Source of the DNA: Saccharibacillus qingshengii
GTDB lineage: Bacteria; Bacillota; Bacilli; Paenibacillales; Paenibacillaceae
Direction of reading: 5' to 3'
Assembly (NCBI RefSeq): GCF_013185195.1
Contig: NZ_JAAZWC010000007.1
Location: 1-64,000 of the forward strand
DNA length: 64,000 bases
Position numbers and translations under genes: made by a program. The first letter of the stretch is position 1. Each line of letters begins with the position of its first letter. Below the pieces are notes generated by a model, which was given only the letters and a program-made list of their open reading frames with translations, had not been told where the DNA came from and did not search any database. Positions 61,306-64,000 of the stretch are shown here, piece by piece.

Positions 61306-62961
61306 TTACTGGGTTCCGCCCAGCTTCTTGATATTTTTCTCGTATTCCGTTTGTTGGTACGCTTGAACTTCCGCAAGTCCCGTCGATTTGCGTTTTTCCT
61401 GATAATCGTTCCACAGCTGGTCGAACTCCGCTTCGGAAGAAGCGAGCAGCAGCTTAGGCAGGGTCTTGCCCCACAGCTGTCCAAGTTTCGTATTGGCGAT
61501 GCCTTCCTTGGAGTTGCCCGTCGGGTTGATCTGATCGAATTCGGAAGCGCTGACCGTCTTGCCGCGCGTCCAGTCCATCATCTGTTTGAAAGGCTCGACC
61601 GGCGCCGGTGCCCACTGGTCAGTTACGTTGGTGTCCATCATCATCCAGTATTTGTGCGAAGCTCCGTATTTCGTATCGAATGCCGCACGGTCGGTATTGA
61701 GCATTTTCAGCACTTCCGGTTTGAATACCGGCTTGTCGCCTTCCATTTCGTACGATACGCCTTCTTCGCCCATATACAAGTCGCGCTGGCCTTCTTCGCT
61801 TGTCAGGTATTCCAGGAAGGAGATTGCGCGCGCTTTATCTTTGACGTCTTTGGAGATCAGGGTCAGCGTCCAACCGGAGATGCCGGGACCCGACAGCGTC
61901 GGTTCGTCGGAAGCCGCGTTCGAAGGACCTTCTACCGCCATGTACACGGAGTTCGGATCATTTGCAAACAGCGCGTTCTGCGGATTCGTAAAATCGCTGC
62001 GCTGATACATCATGGCGAAGTAGCGGCCCTGCGCGATTTTTTCTTCCATTTGAGCCCGTTTGTCGATGAAAATGTCTTTGGCAAGCAGTCCGTTCTCGTT
62101 CGCCTGACGGAATGTCTTGAGCCAGCGCACATATTCCGGGTCGGTCTGGCGGTCATACAGCTTGCCGTCTTTTTGCTGCGGAATCGCCAGGAAGTTCTGC
62201 AGATAACCTTCGAGCGAATAGTTGCCGTTGTCGGTGAACTCGTGCAGACCGATCGGGATCATCGGCTGCCCGTTGACGTCCGGGAACTTTTCTTTGGCAG
62301 CCTGGAGTCCGGCCAGAAAGCCTTCCGGCGTGCTCATGTCCGGTTTGCCGATCGCTTCGTACATGTCTTTGCGAACGACGAAGACCTGGTTGGACACATA
62401 GTTCTCGCCGTATTTCTCAAAGTCGGCCGGCGAAGACGAAGCGTTCGGATACCCGTACACATTGCCGTCTTCCTGGGTGTACCAGGACAGTTTGGCCGGA
62501 TCGGCCACGTTCGAGACGAAAAACGGATCGTACTTGTCCGCCAGTTCGTTCAGCGGCAGTACCAGCTTGCCTTCGATCATTTTTTTGACCGCGTCGTCGC
62601 TCCAGGCGATCGTGACGAAGTCGGGCAGCTTGCCGGAAGCGATCATGGTGTTCATCTTCTCGGCTTCGTTGCCGGCCGGAACGATAAAGTTGATGTTGGC
62701 TCCGGTTTTTTTGGTCACATATTGGCTGGTCAGGTCTTTGCCCCAGTCCGTCCCCGTGTACCAGGCGAAGTTGATGTACCAATCGAACGTGATCGGCGAC
62801 GTATCGTTTTTCCAGGCCGGCTGGCTCGGATCGACCGCGGCCTGGGCGGCTTCTTCTTTTTTCTCCGCTTCTTTGCTGCTTCCTCCGGACGAGCAGGCTG
62901 TGCTGAAGATCATCAGCATCGCCGCGAGCAGGATCGAGAACTTTTTCCCTCTTTTTTTCAT
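61306..62961 (-). CDS. Extracellular solute-binding lipoprotein (sugar ABC transporter)
   Basis: 551 aa. Lipoprotein signal peptide with lipobox STAC (Cys at about 23) followed by a Ser/Gly/Lys/Glu linker. It is a large family-1-type solute-binding protein of the LipO/YtcQ kind, usual length 500-560 aa. Downstream of an ABC permease gene and beside a YesM/YesN pair, so it probably captures an oligosaccharide. A GC-rich hairpin (about 61219-61245) lies past the stop but lacks a U-run. Confidence 0.92.
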   Translation of the reverse strand: MKKRGKKFSILLAAMLMIFSTACSSGGSSKEAEKKEEAAQAAVDPSQPAWKNDTSPITFDWYINFAWYTGTDWGKDLTSQYVTKKTGANINFIVPAGNEAEKMNTMIASGKLPDFVTIAWSDDAVKKMIEGKLVLPLNELADKYDPFFVSNVADPAKLSWYTQEDGNVYGYPNASSSPADFEKYGENYVSNQVFVVRKDMYEAIGKPDMSTPEGFLAGLQAAKEKFPDVNGQPMIPIGLHEFTDNGNYSLEGYLQNFLAIPQQKDGKLYDRQTDPEYVRWLKTFRQANENGLLAKDIFIDKRAQMEEKIAQGRYFAMMYQRSDFTNPQNALFANDPNSVYMAVEGPSNAASDEPTLSGPGISGWTLTLISKDVKDKARAISFLEYLTSEEGQRDLYMGEEGVSYEMEGDKPVFKPEVLKMLNTDRAAFDTKYGASHKYWMMMDTNVTDQWAPAPVEPFKQMMDWTRGKTVSASEFDQINPTGNSKEGIANTKLGQLWGKTLPKLLLASSEAEFDQLWNDYQEKRKSTGLAEVQAYQQTEYEKNIKKLGGTQ

Positions 62962-63100
62962 GTGTGTACCCCTTTTCTGTGTGATGGAAGAACGATGTAC
63001 CCCTGCTGCCCTGCGCCTTATGGCGGCTGTATGTCAAATGATACGTGAAACCTCTGCCGGTAAACCGAGGCGGACCGTCCAAACCTTTCGGCCGCAGGCC

Positions 63101-63988
63101 TCAGCCTTTGATCGAGCCGATCATCATGCCTTTGACAAAATATTTCTGCAGGAACGGATAAACGAATACGATCGGCGCGGTGGTGACGACCATCGTCGCC
63201 AGCTTGATCGACTGCGAAGTGACGGAACGCGTGACGCCTCCCGGTACCGCCGCCATCATCTGATTCGAACTGGATTCCGCCACGACCCGGTACAGATACG
63301 TCTGGATCGGCTGCAAATCCGTATTGTTGATATAGATCATGCCGGTAAAATAATCGTTCCATTGATAAACGCCGTGGAACAGCGCGATCGTCGCAAGTAC
63401 CGGCATCGAGACCGGCAGCACGATTCGCAGGAAGATCGACCAGTCGTTCGCTCCGTCGATTCTCGCCGCCTCCTCGAGTCCTTCGGGAATTTCCCGGAAG
63501 AACGTCATGAAGATGATGAGGTCGAAGAAACTGAACAGTACGGGAATGATATAGACCAGGAAATTATCGAGCAGATGCAGATCCCGGATCAGCAGGTAGG
63601 TCGGAATGAGCCCGCCTCCGAAGAACAGCGTCACCGTGCCGATCAGGATATAAATCTTGCCGCCGATCAGCCCTCTGCGGGAGAAGGCGTACGCGACCAT
63701 CGCGGTGAAAAAAACGTGGGCGACCGTGCCGACCAGCGTCTTCGCGACCGTCACGCCCATCGCCATCATAATGCCTTCACTGCGAAAAACGGCGGCGAAA
63801 TTATCCAGACTGAACTGTCTCGGCCACCAGTAGATGCCGCCGCGCATCGCGTCCGTACCGTCGTTGAACGAATTGACCAGTACGTACCAGATCGGGTAGA
63901 TCGTAACGAAGCAGATGAGCGCCATGCCCAAAGCATTCACAAAATCGAATATCGCTTCGCCTCTCGTTTTGCGTTTTAACATCAACAT
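63101..63988 (-). CDS. Carbohydrate ABC transporter permease (YtcP/LplC-like)
   Basis: 295 aa, six predicted transmembrane helices. The permease EAA loop EEAARIDGANDWSIFLRIVLP lies at about 195-215 and contacts the ATPase. It belongs to the MalG-like group paired with LplB-type permeases. The start at 63988 has AGGAA upstream. The partner permease is expected immediately upstream beyond the right edge. The 140-bp gap to the binding-protein gene shows no terminator. Confidence 0.93.
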   Translation of the reverse strand: MLMLKRKTRGEAIFDFVNALGMALICFVTIYPIWYVLVNSFNDGTDAMRGGIYWWPRQFSLDNFAAVFRSEGIMMAMGVTVAKTLVGTVAHVFFTAMVAYAFSRRGLIGGKIYILIGTVTLFFGGGLIPTYLLIRDLHLLDNFLVYIIPVLFSFFDLIIFMTFFREIPEGLEEAARIDGANDWSIFLRIVLPVSMPVLATIALFHGVYQWNDYFTGMIYINNTDLQPIQTYLYRVVAESSSNQMMAAVPGGVTRSVTSQSIKLATMVVTTAPIVFVYPFLQKYFVKGMMIGSIKG

Positions 63989-64000
63989 GCACAGGTTCCT

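Overview
The window looks like a Gram-positive, spore-forming member of the Paenibacillaceae (Paenibacillus/Saccharibacillus-like). Evidence: a high-GC Firmicute codon style, strong AGGAGG-type ribosome binding sites, spo0B next to obg, a T-box leader on valS, minCD/mreBCD next to radC and maf, the bL27 N-terminal extension with its Prp protease, and a YesM-type kinase/AraC-type regulator beside a lipoprotein sugar-binding protein and an ABC permease. This assignment comes from gene content and order, not from a database search.

Layout. 1-282 is the 5' end of a 16S rRNA gene (minus strand), with its leader and two promoters up to about 672. 751-41165 is conserved core chromosome, nearly all on the minus strand. 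In transcription order from high to low coordinates it holds: tig; clpP-clpX-ispG; lon-engB; a conserved unknown gene; the heme/siroheme operon hemA-hemX-sirC-hemC-cobA/hemD-hemB-hemL-rluA; T-box-valS-folC-murC; maf; radC; mreBCD; minCD; rng; rplU-prp-rpmA; spo0B-obg; pheB-hom-thrB-pheA. A tRNA-Arg(TCT) gene on the plus strand follows at 41092-41165.

41167-56972 is an integrated mobile element of about 15.8 kb, visibly more AT-rich than its flanks. It is bounded by a perfect 48-bp duplication of the 3' part of the tRNA-Arg gene (attL 41119-41166, attR 56925-56972). Its left part is a replication module on the plus strand: a small unknown gene, an HTH protein, an archaeo-eukaryotic-type primase and a P-loop helicase-like ATPase. 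A terminator and a candidate origin follow (46158-46540), with eleven copies of CGGTAG/CTACCG, a 35-bp perfect inverted repeat and a DnaA-box-like site. The tyrosine integrase lies in the middle, next to a Crp/Fnr-type regulator. The right part is cargo: two paralogous SLH-domain surface proteins, a 786-aa secreted protein with a fibronectin-III-like domain, a DUF429-like RNase H-fold protein, small HTH and unknown proteins, and a divergent RadC. I see no phage structural, terminase, relaxase or conjugation genes. It is best described as a non-conjugative, potentially self-replicating integrative element or satellite with surface-protein cargo. This is the most interesting part of the window.

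56981-64000 returns to chromosome: the probable original tRNA terminator, a stalk-domain secreted protein, a response regulator/sensor kinase pair, and a carbohydrate ABC transporter (binding lipoprotein and permease) that runs off the right end.
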